DNA of 49,849 nt from Zygnema cylindricum. Lineage: Eukaryota > Streptophyta > Zygnematophyceae > Zygnematales > Zygnemataceae. How positions within the stretch are numbered: position 1 is the first letter of the stretch; every line of letters begins with the position of its first letter. Shown here in pieces: positions 10,579-23,696 of this stretch. The DNA lies in the NCBI GenBank assembly GCA_037447655.1, contig JBBHKE010000038.1, forward strand, positions 130,929 to 180,777. The letters are read 5' to 3'. Under the pieces are notes generated by a model. It saw nothing but the letters and a program-made list of their open reading frames with translations, was not told the DNA's origin and made no database searches. Both the position numbers and the translations under genes were made by a program.

Positions 10579-11837
10579 GCGCAATGAACATCATCTTTAT
10601 ATAAAATCGTACCCAAATTGAATTTCACGATACGATATGTTGCATTGCTTGCAATCCTGACATTTAATTGGCCGAATTCTATCCACACGCGTCACTTTGA
10701 CAGAAAGGAGCATGCGACGTCCTCTTAAGATAATTGGGAAGACGAGCTGGTGTGAAATGTACGGTTTCGGGAGGAAAAAGCTGAGCGCCAAAAAAACAAC
10801 AAAACGCTGATAGGAAAATGACGTGTCCGATGCGTTTGGACTTTGGACTTTGGAGACTTGCGTTCTACGTACGGATAAAGATTCAGTTGTTTTTACATTG
10901 ATTTTTGACCCAAAACGACAAAAACATTAGCCAAAAATGCGTGCATTGGGACGTGGACTGACGTGTAAAGCTTAATGGTTGTCGGCCAATGACACCCTCA
11001 AAACCAGCAATGTGGCAGCCTGTGGTTGGGTATCGTTGTTACACATTTTCATCCGACCAACGACGAATCGGCCAATCCCGTGCGAATTTAGCGTCGGCCG
11101 CCTACGCTCGATTGTCAATGGTCGAACACGTGTCGGCGTGTGAAGTACAATGTTGTGTGGCTTTGGCTGCAGCCGCTCCTGGATTAAACAAAGAATCAAA
11201 ACTGATGACTCGGAGATCCAGTAACAGCAGCCCACGTACATCAATACTATTTGAGATTCATCGCTTTTCAGGTCTGCAAATAGACCACTGGGACAGTAAT
11301 AATGCAGAAAAACTAACTTGTGGACCAGAATCCTCGCCGTCATAAATTAGTTATTTAATGTAGAATGCTCTGATCCATACTATTTATTTTATTAAAGGGC
11401 CTTACATCAAAACTACAGTAGCTCCGATTATGGAGTACGTACGGTATTTTCTCTTCGGGATCCAGAATTCCAGACTTTGTATTGTCTTTGGTACACCGTG
11501 TACCGCAATTACCGGCACGTTTCCACTCGGAATTTGGACCATATTTCTGCGTGCACACATGCTAGATTTTAGCCTGACGGTTACGATGGAAAGATGAGAA
11601 TGTTACCATACCGGTATCCAATTAAAACTCGGACAGGTGTGCACGCGGAAAAGCTGATTGGTTTGGCGAAAAACACTAACAGAGGTACGCACTACGCAGT
11701 GAACTGTACCGTAACGAGCCTTGGGAATCTTTGAAAGTGTGCTTTAATCAGATCGAAAGTTACGCCTCTCAAGTTCGCAAGCAAGAAAGCCAGCAAGTTG
11801 GCAAATCAGCTGAGTTACAAGCTTGCAGACGGCAGCC
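10579..11837. promoter_or_regulatory. Upstream region of the KAS II gene
   Basis: No coding exon is supported. A G-box core CACGTG lies at 11127-11132, about 0.7 kb before the start codon, with CCAAT words nearby (around 10985 and 11071). A diverged member of the TACACCG MITE family occupies about 11492-11690 (ggtacaccgtgtaccgcaat, then gtgtgcacgcggaaaagct). The likely leader just upstream of the ATG is rich in caagcaagaaagccagcaag-type sequence. The transcription start cannot be placed. Confidence 0.4.
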
Positions 11838-14800
11838 ATGGCTCTGGCAGCAGCGGTTCCGCTCTGCGGCTGGTTCCTTGCAGCATGTGTTTCGTCAAGC
11901 GTAGCATGGAAACTTCAGGAAACTGAAGAACCAGTCTCTAAGTTAGGCAAAGGAAAAAGGCGAGCAATGTACGCACGTAAACTGTCAGCAGGTTTTTCAT
12001 CTGTACAGCCTACTGTAAAAAATGTTGCCGGAGGAGTTAGCAGGCATGGAACTGGTTCTTGTAGAGAAGGTTCTGGATTCAGTAGTGGATTAGAGTCTGG
12101 CTGGTTTGGTTCTTCAAACCTAAAAAACTCCGTAGGAAGGGGCAGTCTATGTGGCAGTGAAGGAATTTCTACTCTTTCTCTCAAATCTCGAGGCACGGCG
12201 AGAAGGAATAATGCAGGTGTGTATCATGTTTGACATGAATTAGAGTGAAATCACACATCATTTTTTGTGTGTCTTGTTTATCCACATTGAGCATTAATTT
12301 GCTGTTTGTCCAGGTGTAAGTGCCTTTATTCTCCACTTTTGTATTGCTGCATGCATGTAAGTTAGCTTTTGCTGTTTATTGAATGTCCATTGAATGCCTT
12401 TTGCATTAATGTTTTTCAGTTTCAATGAATTGTTGCTGTGGTTTGTCTACCACAAGTTGAGGTGGAGCTATCAGTGATATCTTTTGGTATGCCGTGAGAT
12501 ACTACTTGACCATCACTGCTTTATGCTGTTTTTTTTCCCGTTCACAGCCAGTTTGAGGTTGTTTTTTTCTTGTGAGTATGACGAGGCCATCCTGACAGCG
12601 CTCTAAAAAATTTTAGTGCAAATGTACGAAAACAATTGGAAACGCTATATGTGTTTGCCCCATACTATACACGTACTATACCTTACAGTATGTGTATGAT
12701 ACGCTTAAGCCACATTTTTTAATTTTGATATATGCAAGAAACTGATTTGAGGAGGTAATTATTTTGAGATGCAGGGCAAGTAATGGCCGTTGCCACTGAG
12801 CCAGTAAGAGAAATAACGGAGAAAAAGAAATCAGCGGTGAAACAGCGTCGAGTGGTTATTACAGGCATGGGTGTCGTTTCCTGCATTGGCCATGATCCAA
12901 CAACATTTTACGATAATTTACTCTCCGGCAAGAGTGGGATCACACAAATCGAAAATTTCAATGCTAGCGACTTTTCTACGGTAATTTTGGCTGGCATTTT
13001 AGTACTTGCATCAAAATTTAAATGCAGTTGCTCCAGTGTGGAATTTTTTCTCTGCTTATTTTGTGAGTCACCTTGGATGCCAAATGGCATTTACTGCAGG
13101 ATGCTGTAGAGCATTTCCAGAGTTTTCCATTCTCAACTCCCCTCTCATTCAACTGAACTTGGCAAGAATGTTATGTCAATTTTTATGTGCTCAGAGAATT
13201 GCCGGGGAAATTAAAGAGTTCAGTGTCAACGGTTATGTCAATCCGAAAATGGCAAAAAGGATGGACAAATTCATGTGGTATATGTTGACAGCTGGCAAAC
13301 GCGCCTTAGAGGATGCAGGAATGACATCCACAGTATTATCAAATTTGGATAAGAAGAAGTGTGGAATCCTCATTGGTTCTGCTATGGGAGGAATGCAGGT
13401 AATGTCTGTCAATTCTTGTTTTTGCAATTGAAGAACCATATGAAACTTTGCCGAGAGTCTCAGTGTTCCCCAATTTGTTTCTTTGTAATGGCTTCTGCTC
13501 TAAGGTGTTTTTTTTTACAACAAAATGGACAGGAAGCTGTTGTCCACATTATACTTGTGACAAATTCTTTTAGTATTATAGTTGAGCCAAAATGCTGGTT
13601 TATACTGGACTGAAAGCAGTTGTCAACACTTTAAGCCTTGATTTTGCTGTATCTTGACAGTTCTATCATGACGTCTCAGTGTCTCTCCACTTATTTCCAA
13701 TGGCTTCTGTTGTATGAAGTGTTCTTTTGTACCAAAGATGAGCCACAATGCTGGTTTCGTCTGGACAGAATGGAGTCGTCTACATTATACTTCTTTGAAA
13801 GTCTTTTATGTATCTTGACAGGTCTTTAACGATGCTCTTGAAGCGTTGACGATCTCATATCGGAAGATGAATCCTTTTTGTATTCCATTTGCAACCACCA
13901 ATATGGGTTCCGCTATGCTTGCCATGGACTTGGTGAGTTAGTCGGAAGTGTTATTACTCCTGAGTCAGAAAATTCACTGAACTTTGATGTCTAAATTTCA
14001 AGATTAAATACATGAGTCAATGATATGGTCAATATTTTTTTGTTGTATTGTTGACTTCGAAGACATAGCAATGGTTTCATCAATGTATATCTATGATATC
14101 ATGTGACATACGAGCAATCGCTCTTGTCTGCTACCTGCAGAAGAGTGGACAATTTTGAATTTAGGCAAAGGTTCTTTAGGCTTTTGTTAATTCGTTGAAT
14201 ATGTTATTGATTATCATATCCCAGAGGCCTTCGTACAAAAAATTATCTATAGTAATTGGTTTGAGCTATATTTGTTTCAGGTTGACAGAATATTTGTACA
14301 TTTTCATATGAATTATGAATGAAAAATATTTGGATGTCAGTCGCTGAATTCTTGAACTTTTTTTAGTCTCATATTCTCCAAATTTCAGTTTCTTTGCTGT
14401 TTTGGTTTATTAGGGATTTTTATTGCTCGAACTCAAGCTGAGTCAGTAAGATTGGAAATACTTGTTTCAAATTGTCATTGATAATGTAAGAGCTGTTTTG
14501 AAATTGCTTGTTCTTCTTTGTCTCCAGGGTTGGATGGGACCAAATTATTCGATTTCGACAGCTTGTGCAACTGGAAATTATTGTATTCTTAGTGCAGCCA
14601 ATCACATTATCCGAGGAGAAGCAGTAAGTAATGGGCGTCGTTTGATAAAAGATACATGGAATAGAAAAAATCTTAATGTTAGTAAATTAAAACAGTTAAT
14701 AAAAACAAATATCGAGAAGAAAACAAATCAGTCTGCATTGGAAAAGTAGACGATGCTTTAGTGAAAGAAATTTCCTGAAAGGATTTTGTTTAACAAAATA

Positions 14801-17800
14801 AAGAAAACTGTTTGAGAGGAATGAAAGGCACAAACGATGAAACAGAGCAGGAGCACTTTTTCCAGTTACCTGAATTAGGTAGCCATAAGAATTGGTTTAC
14901 TCTAGCAGTATCTTATCCTGTTGGCTTATCTGCCATCCTTTCTTGCTCTGAAAGGCTCTGCGCTTCGGTTATTTTTTGTAATTGTTTGGCGATTTATTGT
15001 TTGAAAGCTAGATCGTCAATACAGTTTCAAACTGGCAGTATAGTTTGGTTCGATTTGAAAAGTGTCCTCTAGTCTGACTTTAGTTGAATCTTACAATTTG
15101 TCCAGATATATCTATCCTTTTCTTGCAGGATGTTATGCTCACGGGTGGATCAGATGCAGCCATCCTTCCTGTGGGTATGTATGGTTTTGTTTCACCATTA
15201 CTTTGAAGAGTTGTGGGATCTAGTTTTTATAAATTTAGACAGAGTTCAATTGCAATTCAGTCTCACACAGTTGGTATTAAACATATTTCCCCGTCAACTT
15301 CCAAAACATCCACCCATCAAGAAATAATTATGTACACGACAAGAAAACAGTTAGTGTTGCCATATCATGTACACCACATATTTGAAATATTCCCTTACTC
15401 CAAATTCAAAGTCTGAGCAAGCTCATTTTTTTTCCACCAGGATTGGGTGGTTTTGTTGCATGCCGTGCTCTTTCAAAGAGAAATGACGAGCCAGAGAGGG
15501 CCTCGAGACCTTGGGATAAGGTGTGTGAAGCAGCGATGTTGTGATAGCTTTGCACTGCTCATTTTGTTTATCTCTCTTTGATGATGAAGTGAAAAAACTT
15601 GCCATGTTCTTCTAGATGAAGAGGGAGAGGGGAGAGAGGGGATGCAGGGCCGCGATGGATTTGTGATGGGAGAAGGCGCGGGTGTTCTTGTCATGGAAGA
15701 ACTTGAACATGCAAAGGTACGCCTATACTTTTCCACCAACCACATCACATGTACTTAAAACCGTTGTAACATTAATTTAATTTGATGTAAGATTTTATCT
15801 TGATTGCAAGTGGAGGTTGTCGACTCTAGCAAACAAGGCAGCAGGTTTTCAGTGAGGCATTCATTTTCTTGAGGTAGATTATGCAAAGTTTCTGCGTTTA
15901 TGCTGATTTTCCTGGAAGACAAAAGGTGGGTGCAAAAGGTGGGGTACGCTTCAATGAACTTTGCAGGTATGCAAATACAATCAAACAAGATTTGGCTTAA
16001 ATCAGCTGAGCTTGAAAACGATTATTTTATCTTATATCTATTGACTATTATTGCTATTTTTGCCTATATATTTCAATCAATCTGATTCATATCACTTTTG
16101 AGTATTTGCCACGCCATTGCATATCAAGCCACGCCATTGCAAGTAACACAAGCTTTTTATGATTGCAAAAATTGTTTAGTGAAAATTCGCAGCCATTTGA
16201 TGTGGTGTAGTCGAATCAATGTTCATCTCCATTTTTGTCACTTTTATCTATCATTGTCTCTCAATGACTGTTTAGTGGTCCTGTCTATACTATTTATAAT
16301 CTATGCAGTTCCTTTGTTGATTGATGTGGATTTAATGTCATTTTGGGGATGATCACAGAGTAGGGGGGCCACCATTTATGCGGAATTTTTGGGAGGAAGT
16401 TTTACATGCGATGCCTACCACGTGACTGAGCCCCATCCTGATGGTAAGTGAAAAGGGTGACAAGGTATATTAAGTATATTTAATGTATAGAGAAGATGGG
16501 GAAAAGATTTAATTGGATGGTCGAGGTTCACCCCTTGAGATTGATCAGTGGAATGAGGACGACGGAAACAGCATCCATGAAATTTCATTGAGATCTGGCA
16601 CATGGGAGAGAATTACCGAAAATGATTTTCTTAATATTTGAGAAGCGACTTTTGAGAGAATAAGTAGTGGTCTTTTTCATCAAAATCCGTGGGAATTTGG
16701 TAAGAAAATTAGCAACAAAATTTGGGTTGTTATTAGTCTTATGTAGCAGAAGAGGTTTTGCGATTTTGGAATATCAAATTACCGACGAGCTAATCTGGCT
16801 AATAAATGTATGGTACCTAGTACGTAAAACTTGTACGTAAATGTAGAATGAATAGATTACACATCTGGCCAAATCTTGACCGAACACTTGATTAAACGGA
16901 AATTCCGCGAGAAAGTCTGAAAACAATAATTAAGGTACATAGTCATACATTTGGTACCATAGCCTTTCTATGGGAATTCATCACGGTATGGTCAAGTGCC
17001 TTACTGTGGAAATGCTTTAGCCTCTACGGTCTATGAAACACATGATTGAACAGCACTGGAATTAATGTACAGATTTTGATGACATTGGTTATTGTTGTCA
17101 ATATATCGCAATAATTGACAATAATCGACGATAATAGCTATCAGCACAATATATTGATTATTGGGACCCTTAAAACCATTAGCTATTTTGATTTAATTTG
17201 AATTAGAATCAAACTTGTCCTGCCAAGTCATTCAAGACCAAGGGTTGCTAGCTTCTCCTTTTCTCCCAGTTCAAGCGAGGGTTTTTGTTTTCCTTTGTTA
17301 CTGGGTGTGGATGAACATGTTGATAAATATTCTCCTTGCTTTTTTTTTTTGCAGGTCGAGGTGTAAATCTTTGCATTGAGCAGGCATTGAAATCAACGGG
17401 TGTTAAGAGGGAAGATGTGAACTATGTGAATGCTCATGCCACCTCCACCCAAGCTGGAGACTTGCAAGAATACAAGGCAATTGTCAAGTCATTTGGAGAA
17501 AATGAAGAGGTAACCAACCATCTCTATCATTAATGGTGTCTTGAATTTTTTTTTGGTGAGATGTGACAAGGATTTGTTCTGCTGTAGGGTCCTGTCTGAG
17601 GAATTCTGGAAATCGATACATTTGGAGTGGTTGTCGTAAAGCAATTTTTTTTGGCTCTGGTCATTAACGGAAGTTTGTGTTGGGGGTGTTTCATAAACAG
17701 TTGAAAATCAACTCAACAAAGTCGATGATTGGTCATCTCTTAGGAGCTGCTGGGGCAGTGGAGGCAGTTGCGGTTGTTCAGGTGGCGAACATAACCTGAT

Positions 17801-18811
17801 TGTTGATACAGCTCAACTCAGCATAAAACCTTGAAAAACCGATGTCACTGTCTAGTGGATATTTTTTTAGTACTATGACTTTTCTATTATGTGTTAAACG
17901 GTTTTATGTTTTGCGGAGAATCGCTTATTCGACATCTAAAATGTTTGTTATTTTTCTCTGTTCAGGCCATCAGAACTGGCTTCGTTCACCCAAACCTCAA
18001 TGTAGAGGATCCTGAAGATCTTGTGGTAAGTTCATCATAGCCGCTTTGTAATATAAATTTGTTGTGATCACTAAGGTTGAAGACTAAAAAAAAAAAAGTT
18101 TAGGGGCAGTTGAAGTAGATGCGAGCCAACTAGCCCAAGTAACACTGTCTTATGTTTCAAATTAGAAAAACATCTGAACCTGGATATTGTCATGAAGACC
18201 AGTAAAACTGAATATTGTAGGTCAATTTAAGGGATTTTAAAGCTTGGATCAATTACTTGGAAAGGTTTTGTTCAATTGCAACAGATTGTTACCAACATTC
18301 GTGCGGATTAGCATTTTAAATGCAGATGCAAAACTTGTTTGTTAAATAGAAGGCGCGGCACACCGCCCATCGCTATTTTTGTTTATAACAGTAATCCGGT
18401 CACGACTTTTGAATGACCAAAATCATCCATAAGATGTTATTGGTGATGCCTGATGCTATTTAATCGACTGGAGTAGAGTGGAGTACAACCTGCCACGTTT
18501 CCCCTACACTAAATTAGTATTATGCATTCTAATTTCACAAAAACATTCTCATTTCACATTTGCACTAATAACTCATTTACTAGCAATGGGCAGTGTACTT
18601 GTGGTGAGAGGTGTCACATGTCTTTTTTGTCCTTTAGTGGCTGGATGAATGACATTTGCGTTTTTATGTGCAGAATACCAAACTCATTGTGGGAAACCAG
18701 AAGGAGAAACTGGACATAAAAGTTGCTCTCTCCAACTCTTTTGGATTTGGTGGGCATAATTCGTCCATTCTATTTGCTCCCTTCTCAGAGGAGGGAGTGA
18801 AAAAAGATTAA
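11838..18811 (+). CDS. FAB1: Plastid beta-ketoacyl-ACP synthase II (KAS II), 13 exons
   Basis: Exons: 11838-12216, 12775-12980, 13195-13398, 13822-13932, 14528-14623, 15129-15174, 15441-15520, 15648-15716, 16359-16443, 17355-17509, 17701-17781, 17966-18025, 18674-18811. All join in phase to 569 aa. The ATG sits in a strong context (gccatgg). Residues 1 to about 150 are Ser/Arg/Gly-rich and acid-poor, as in a plastid transit peptide. The condensing domain starts near RRVVITGMG (about 151). Active-site residues are present: Cys313 in STACATG, His453 in NAHATST, Lys484 and His489 in [18 protein letters not shown]. It extends C16- to C18-ACP in stromal fatty-acid synthesis. Blocks such as [35 protein letters not shown] and [11 protein letters not shown] match plant KAS II rather than KAS I. 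Intron 12 contains a MITE-end remnant near 18358. Confidence 0.97.
12615..12705 (+). repeat. Half-copy of the AATTGGAAACGCTATATG hairpin repeat
   Basis: The sequence gcaaatgtacgaaaacaatt and then ggaaacgctatatgtgttt matches the left half of the element at 29824-29959. It lies in KAS II intron 1. The right half is missing or decayed. Confidence 0.55.
13450..13821 (+). repeat. Tandem repeat before KAS II exon 4, including a second acceptor
   Basis: Words repeated about 216 bp apart are gtctcagtgt (13457, 13673), aatggcttctg and cattatactt; gagccanaatgctggttt occurs at about 13584 and 13740. The acceptor string tatcttgacag occurs at 13650-13660 and again at 13811-13821, where it is the real exon 4 acceptor. 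The first one is followed by ttctatcatgacg, which only weakly resembles the exon start gtctttaacgatg. Confidence 0.6.
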
Positions 18812-20947
18812 AACTGAGGTCTTTGACCGTTATCTTAGATGTCAATGTAACACTGGGTATATTTGTTATCTGGCTTCCTTAAATTATCACTCGTACTGGA
18901 AGGTCTCCGGAAATTTTAGTAAAATTACAGGGTATTTCTTGGTAGTCTTTGTGTGAATAGGGCAGTTTTTTGTGTTAGAATGATGGGTGATGTAGAATTG
19001 TCTTTTGTAACTTTTACTTGTTACCATAAGCCATTCAAGGGATGGTTTTTCTAGCACACCCTATTTTATGTTGATTGTCGAGCTTGTTGAGATCGGTTTG
19101 TTGCGTTTCTAAATTTGGTTGTTAAAGATGTTGGTCAAATTTTAGGCTCGTGGAGAGCATGTGTGTCAAAGTTTTGTGTCTTTTTTTTCTATATCGATCG
19201 TTTTTACACCGACCCTCTCTCAAAAAGTTGGGATGGATATTTTTAAATCCGAGTGGGAGGAGGGTGGGAAGAAATTGTTGATGCAAAACATTTTGTTTGT
19301 CTTTAGTAGACTGCGGTTCAGCTAGTGCAAATGATTTTTGTGAATTGTCATAGTGCAAAAGTGAAACTAGAAAGGAATGTCCGCCCGTTAGAAGAGGAAA
19401 CATCGCTGTGAATCCCTTTTAACACTTATAACAAATATTTTTTCTCTTTTTCCTACCCTCTGAACACATAACAGCCCGTCAAAACTAATGATAAATGGGC
19501 TGACTTCATTAAAAAGTGTGATGGTAAACCATCTTCCCACGGGAGCAAAAAGGGGCAGCAATGCTAAAACTGAAAAACATGTGGAACAAGTGGAGAGAAT
19601 AAAACAAAAAGGATAAGGTGAAAGCAACGAGCATACAGAAAAATGATAGGTAAAACGAAGTCACCCAAAGAAGCAACAAACACCTAATGAAACACCTAAA
19701 AGGAAAAATCCAATAGAAAGATAGAGAGATAGAAAGATCCAATAGATCAAAACTAATGACATGACTTGACTTAATACTTATTTTTGGAGTGAGTCACAGT
19801 TATCCAAGCTGCTCGTGTCGGAAACATAATAATTAACACAAACAGTTGTGACGCTACCTACTTTTTGCTGACGAAGATTCATGGTGTAAAGATGTAATAT
19901 GACAATTTAAAATTGATCACACTAAGCAGTTCAGGAAGGGCTTTTGGGATGTCATTCCGTTACCTGTGGAAGTGATGTTATCAGGTACATGTGCAATGTT
20001 ATTGATGTTGGTGCTCCTGGAAAAGACATAGGACAAGAACAGTATGGTTTTTGGAAATTGTTCAAATTTCTGTACAATTTCTAGTATTTCTAGTATTTCT
20101 TTGCCTGGAACACTAGTGACAATGTATATGATTACCTTGAAACGGTAATTTCCTTCATCATCTTCGTTATTTGACAATTTTATGATTTTGAAAGTGACCT
20201 TGGTTGGCTGTTATAGGGATATGTATGGTGCCATTTGCATGCTTGTGAATCAGGGAAGGGATGTGGTATTGTGATGTGTATTACCTCCACGAATCGGGAT
20301 GGGATTTTATTGTTCTAATGTTGATAATAGTTCATTGTGCACATTTTTTTTGTGTACATTTCATTGTGTACCTTCGACATTTCTTTGACTTAATGGCAAT
20401 TCATTGGTGTACATTGCTACAACAGTGGATAACACAAATTTGGTCCCGGGTTTGATGAATGTGAAATAAAGTTAATAATGCTCGTTTTTGTTTCTTTAAG
20501 CTAATTATTTTTGCAGTTCAGTGTTGTTATTAACTCTAGTAACGATATTTTTGGTAAGGAAGCACAATGGTAAATCATCTGAGTACATGGGAACAATTTC
20601 GCCCGTGTCACACAAGTTCCACATTTTTTGCAAGTTTTTTTTTTGTATTTTTGCTTGTTGGTATAGTACTAAATACCCCGCGCGTAACATGCATCGCGTA
20701 TCAAGTAGTATCACGCGATATCGAAGCGCAATATTGAAGCGCGATTTTAATTCTAAGCATTGATAATTTGAATCATTGATAGAGTGCATAATCACGACAT
20801 ATATCGACAAAAACTTGATTCGCATGTAATACTGCAGTACAGTACAGTACAGTACTGTACCTTATATAAACTTTAGGCAGCGAGTTGTTACTTACGCCGT
20901 CATCTTCCACGTCATCCGCATCGTATTGGCCATCAGCCGCATCGGAG
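18812..20947. other. KAS II 3' region and intergenic spacer
   Basis: No further coding exon is supported. The first few hundred bases are probably the KAS II 3' UTR; tgtaa words occur (for example near 19005), but the cleavage site cannot be fixed. A short GTAC-repeat palindrome lies at about 20828-20862 (gcagtacagtacagtacagt and onward). I see nothing else. Confidence 0.5.
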
Positions 20948-21865
20948 TACACCGTGTTTCGCTATTATCTTAGGGCGTGTCCCCATGTGTTCAAGTAAGG
21001 GTTTTTTTCCGTCGTTTACACAGAAAATGGGACTTCCTACTTGAAAATATTACGCCGTACGAAAAATGGGCAAAAACTCAAATACATTTTGCGTCATCCT
21101 GGAACTTGAAAGATACGGCGATTTGGCAGTATTATCATCGCGACCCACTTCCAGCTCATCTTCACACTTGCAATGAAATCAAATCGCGACCTGCTTTTAA
21201 TCAAAATACTACCCTATTGACGAATAGAAATCTTGGGTTGCACGCGTCAAAAGTTTTCATTTGTTTTTTTGCAGTTGGGATAATACACGAAAAAAAAAAT
21301 GTTTGTCCGTTTGCTTATGTTGTCCACTTGTGGGCGTCTACAAATATCATTTTGTAGACGTAGGCGATTGCTTATGTCGTTCACGTGTGGGCGTCAACAA
21401 ATGACAGTTGGCGTCGACAATTGTCCCAGTATGTCTGGAGCTCTTTGCGGCGTACAAATGTCCGCAGTTTGTTCCGAGACCGTTGGCGTCTACAAATGTC
21501 AGCAGTTTGGGTTTCGCAAGTATTGGCGACGTGTACAGCTGCCACATATTCAAAATAATGAACGCGCAAGTAACGATTCACATAGGCACACTTTGAAAAG
21601 TACACCGTAAAATCAACGCTAAATTCCAAAATAACGTTTCAAAATATCGGTTACATGGGACACGCCCTTAATATTTTTTCTGCCACTTAAAACATTTTTT
21701 CCTCGTACACACTTTTCCTATTTTGACATGGAGACCGCCAATGGGAAGGTGAAAATCTTGGCTTTCAATCGCAACCTTCAGATCCATAATCCGACAAGTG
21801 TGTACGGAGAAAATATTTTCTATGTAGCGAAGAATACATTAGCACCAATAGCGATACACGGTGTA
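20948..21865. mobile_element. 220-bp-family MITE interrupted by a nested element
   Basis: The left end tacaccgtgtttcgctatta and the right end aatagcgatacacggtgta are those of the 220-bp family. After removing the nested element (20973-21667) and one copy of its 3-bp duplication, the host is exactly 220 bp, the family length. This is direct evidence of two successive insertions. Confidence 0.85.
20973..21667. mobile_element. 695-bp PIF/Harbinger-like element (Tourist-type), nested
   Basis: The left end gggcgtgtccccatgt and right end acatgggacacgccc are inverted repeats differing by one indel. The flanks are tta at 20970-20972 and tta at 21668-21670, the 3-bp TTA/TAA duplication typical of PIF/Harbinger. 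The interior has several gcgtctacaaatgtc-type repeats. Reading frames inside show no transposase motif. It is related to the element at 45500-46448. Confidence 0.8.
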
Positions 21866-23696
21866 GCGCGGACTTGTCCGATGCGATTTACATGCGTCAC
21901 TGGCCCACGGTAATGAGAATTGATATTTTGACCTGGAGAACCGTACAATATAGCAGATTAAGGGCTCGGCTCCATGGTCGAGCATTAATACAAATGCACA
22001 AATAGCCGTCCGATATTTTTTTACAATAATCGGACGGCTTTAAAATGTGACGTTACGATTGGCTGACTTAAATACGGCCCTATGGATCCTAGCTCTAACA
22101 TGATTGGCGAATGAAACCTCGACGAAAATGTGATATGGAAGACCTGCAGGACCGCTGGCGCAAGTACACGTCATCAGTCAATCATTCTGCAACCGAAGTC
22201 TCTATGAAAATCGAGTTAATTTCTGCTGCTGGGTGAATCTTTGTCTTTTGTGCGTCAGGCTTTTGTCCCGATACAGTAAAAGAGGTTTCAGCAAACTTAC
22301 ATTACGATACCAAGACAACACCGAATTTAGAAAGTACACCGTGAATCTCTATTAGTGTTAATGGCTTTTTCGCCACTTAAAACATATTTTCTCTGTACAC
22401 ACTTGTCGGATTGTGGATCTGACGGTGGCGATTGAAAGGTATGATTCTCAGCTTCCGATTGGCGGTCTCAAATTGAAAATTGGACAATTGTGTACGGAGA
22501 AAAGATGTTTTAAGTGGCAAAAAAAATATAAACACTAATAGCGATAGACGGTGTACTGTATTTAACGCTCCAGTTCATAATTTAGTGGACAGCGGACTTC
22601 CACGTGGGAAGTGTGGCCTCAAAGATTTGCTTTCCAATTAATTACCAAAAGAAAGCATAGCAAAATGAGCGGTATTCGTTTTTTATTCGGAATAGTGTTG
22701 CATCATTAATCATTTTGACCTTTTTAGATTTTTACATTTTTACATAATATAGTGTCTACATGAATCATATTATACACGAAGAATAATATCCTACAGTCCA
22801 GAGACTACACCCCTTTTATGTAGCTTTATTCTACGCACATGATTCAGCGATTCGGCCGCTCAGTCCTTTGAAGGCTTGAACAATATGTAAAATTAAACAT
22901 TGTTTAAAGTGCCTTCGACAAATTTTGTCAGACAATTGACTTTAGCAAACAATTGACGGTCAGGATTTCTTGAAATACACACTCCAAAAAGACAATTTTC
23001 CACTGTTTGAATCATCGGACGGCCAAATTTGCGAAAATCGTTTTTGTCACTTTGTCAGTTAAGCACTCGACGTCACAAATGACAAAACCAATGAATTTTG
23101 GCAAATATTGAGGCAGCAGTCGTGAGTCAGATTCAAAGAGGAATTGCACTTATCGGTATCTACTATCTAGCCTCATTTTGTGGGTAGCCCTACATATTTA
23201 TGACTAGCCGTACGTACATCACCGATGCTTGTACGATTTATATAAAATCTCGTCGCGTGTTGACAAACGACACCAAAATTAGGCATCTTCCGGTACGGTC
23301 TAGTACATTTTGGCAAATTAAAGTACAGTACTGTTGGATAATTTCCATTCCACACTATTTAGTAATTTATCATTTACTCGACGTGATGACGTGGCCAACA
23401 GAGTTCACTCCAAAGTGTCTCAAGATACAACGCCACAAATGGCAGAAAAGCTGCAAACATATTTTCATATTTTGCATGTCAAAATTTAGTGTTTAAACGT
23501 TTTTATTGTAACAGACCGTTTTATCATTATTAATGATGAAACAGGATGCAGAGCTCTGTTACTGCTGATTTTACAGCTGGATATGATTTCTGCATATTCT
23601 TAATCTGTAATTCTTTATTGTAATTTTATAATTTTTTTTATTTTTTTTTATACTTTTTAGATATTTTTTTTCTGCTCCAGCCTAGTTTTGGCAACC
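21866..23696. promoter_or_regulatory. Upstream region of the NAD kinase gene
   Basis: It contains an intact 220-bp-family MITE (22335-22555, annotated separately) and a G-box core CACGTG at 22601-22606, about 1.1 kb before the ATG. A T-rich run followed by tctgctccag at 23681-23690 suggests that the 5' UTR is itself spliced just before the ATG at 23697. No coding exon is visible. Confidence 0.4.
22335..22555. mobile_element. 221-bp TA-flanked MITE, intact
   Basis: It begins tacaccgtgaatctctatta and ends aatagcgatagacggtgta, with long TIRs through tctctgtacacacttgtcgg and its partner. It is the closest relative of 1270-1489 in length and sequence. It sits about 1.1-1.4 kb upstream of the NAD kinase start codon. 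Confidence 0.85.

Noticed and set aside
10972-11345. Overlapping open frames of about 120 aa on both strands before KAS II
   Set aside because: They show no recognisable domain and no exon context. Overlap on both strands is expected by chance in this less AT-rich stretch.
11915-12196. Minus-strand 93-aa frame
   Set aside because: It is a shadow of KAS II exon 1 (transit peptide) on the other strand.
20828-20862. GTAC palindrome as a regulatory site
   Set aside because: It is a short simple repeat with no nearby gene start and no reason to expect function.
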